Shown here in pieces: positions 6,082 to 6,524 of a stretch of 6,524 nucleotides of DNA. The translations under genes were made by a program, and so were the position numbers. The stretch spans positions 1 to 6,524 of the forward strand of contig JAJYKO010000324.1 of NCBI GenBank assembly GCA_021788565.1. The letters are read 5' to 3'. Numbering within the stretch: the first letter of the stretch is position 1; each line of letters starts with the position of its first letter. The notes under the pieces were generated by a model. It was not told where the DNA came from. It made no database searches and was given only the letters and a program-made list of their open reading frames with translations. The stretch is from Chloroflexota bacterium (GTDB taxonomy: Bacteria; Chloroflexota; UBA6077).

Positions 6082-6108
6082 GAAAGGGTTCTCGCGTGGA
6101 ACCCTCCC
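6082..6108 (-). other. Stem-loop in the gap before the OadG-like gene
   Basis: Inverted repeat with arms 6099-6108 (GGGAGGGTTC in the coding direction) and 6082-6091 (GAACCCTTTC), ten pairs including two G-U, around a 7-base loop. It ends shortly before the GGAGGG ribosome binding site and has no following T run, so it is not an intrinsic terminator. It may protect or process the mRNA between the carrier and anchor genes, or reduce translation of the latter. The rest of the 90-base gap (6064-6153) shows no promoter that I can support. Confidence 0.45.
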
Positions 6109-6153
6109 TTCCCTAGGCCGTCTGTTGAGAATATCGTGCCAACAGCGGGCGTG

Positions 6154-6524
6154 CTAACCTATCACAAGAAGCACGGTACCGAAGCCCACAGAGTCCCCCG
6201 CCGAAACCAGGACCTCTTGGACGCTCCCATCTCGCTGAGCCTTGATGCTGTTTCCCATCTTCATGGCTTCGATCACACACAGCTCGTCGCCCTTGTGCAC
6301 GATGTCTCCCGCCTTCACCGCGACGGAAAGAATCTTGCCTGGCAGTGGCGCCGTGACCTTCTCCCCCGTTCTGACAACAGCGGGTGCGGGCTGGACTGGC
6401 GCCGGAGCAACCGCCGGCTCGGGCGCGGCCGAGGGCGCCGGCACAGCAGCGGATGGAGTGGCTGGAGCGGCAAGTTTGGATGCCGCCGCTGTTGGGACAT
6501 CGGAAGGTTCTTCCAACGCTCCCA
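6154..6524 (-). CDS. Biotin carboxyl carrier subunit of the decarboxylase, N-terminus cut by window edge
   Basis: Carries biotin between the carboxyltransferase subunit and OadB. The visible 120+ residues comprise an Ala/Pro-rich flexible linker followed by a biotinyl/lipoyl domain (about 53-120, counting from the TTG at 6516) that starts VTAPLPGKILSVAV and ends VLLVIG. The biotinylation motif is EAMKMGNS, with the acceptor lysine at codon 6259-6261; the usual residue after MKM is often Glu, here Gly. The frame remains open to base 6524, and the TTG at 6516 has GGGAG only two bases upstream, so the true start is probably outside the window. The Ala/Pro linker plus C-terminal biotin domain is the layout of GcdC/MmdC-type subunits. 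It is followed after 94 nt by the OadG-like gene in the same direction. Confidence 0.93.
   Translation of the reverse strand, partial: GALEEPSDVPTAAASKLAAPATPSAAVPAPSAAPEPAVAPAPVQPAPAVVRTGEKVTAPLPGKILSVAVKAGDIVHKGDELCVIEAMKMGNSIKAQRDGSVQEVLVSAGDSVGFGTVLLVIG

Overview
The window is a GC-rich bacterial chromosome segment in which every supported gene lies on the minus strand, so transcription runs from position 6524 towards 1. In that direction the order is: a biotin carrier protein (cut by the window edge), an OadG-like membrane-anchored protein with a duplicated beta-repeat domain, an OadB-type sodium-pumping decarboxylase beta subunit, a 287-base regulatory gap, a YacL-type PIN/TRAM protein, ispD, ispF and cysS (its last residues cut by the window edge). 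The order yacL-ispD-ispF-(...)-cysS is a conserved neighbourhood in Firmicutes such as Bacillus, and ispD-ispF-cysS also occurs in Dehalococcoidia. With the high GC content, frequent GTG/TTG starts, short heptamer repeats and anaerobe-type decarboxylase genes, this suggests a Chloroflexota member or a deep-branching, GC-rich Firmicutes-like anaerobe. I cannot settle the phylum from this window.

Region 4087-6524 holds three parts of a biotin-dependent, sodium-translocating decarboxylase (oxaloacetate, methylmalonyl-CoA or glutaconyl-CoA type). The carrier shuttles carboxybiotin to the membrane, OadB decarboxylates it and exports Na+, and the OadG-like protein probably anchors or assembles the complex. 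The carboxyltransferase (alpha) subunit, which defines the substrate, is not in the window and is expected just beyond 6524.

Region 3799-4086 has no gene, but carries a strong sigma70-type promoter (perfect TTGACA, 17-base spacer, extended -10), a leader of about 190 nt and an intrinsic terminator inside that leader. A competing hairpin overlaps the terminator, so the arrangement looks like transcription attenuation of the downstream operon. A TGGAACCG octamer resembling the T-box core lies in the competing hairpin, but no canonical T-box Stem I was recognised.

Region 1-3798 is a compact housekeeping operon: YacL (predicted membrane PIN-TRAM RNase or RNA-binding protein), two successive-pathway MEP isoprenoid enzymes (IspD and IspF; IspE lies elsewhere), and cysteinyl-tRNA synthetase, with junctions of 20, 1 and 2 nt. 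The most unusual coding feature is the 5' end of ispD: its only well-supported start lies upstream of a block of heptamer repeats and a G8 tract, so about 48 non-conserved residues are read through microsatellite-like DNA before the catalytic fold begins.
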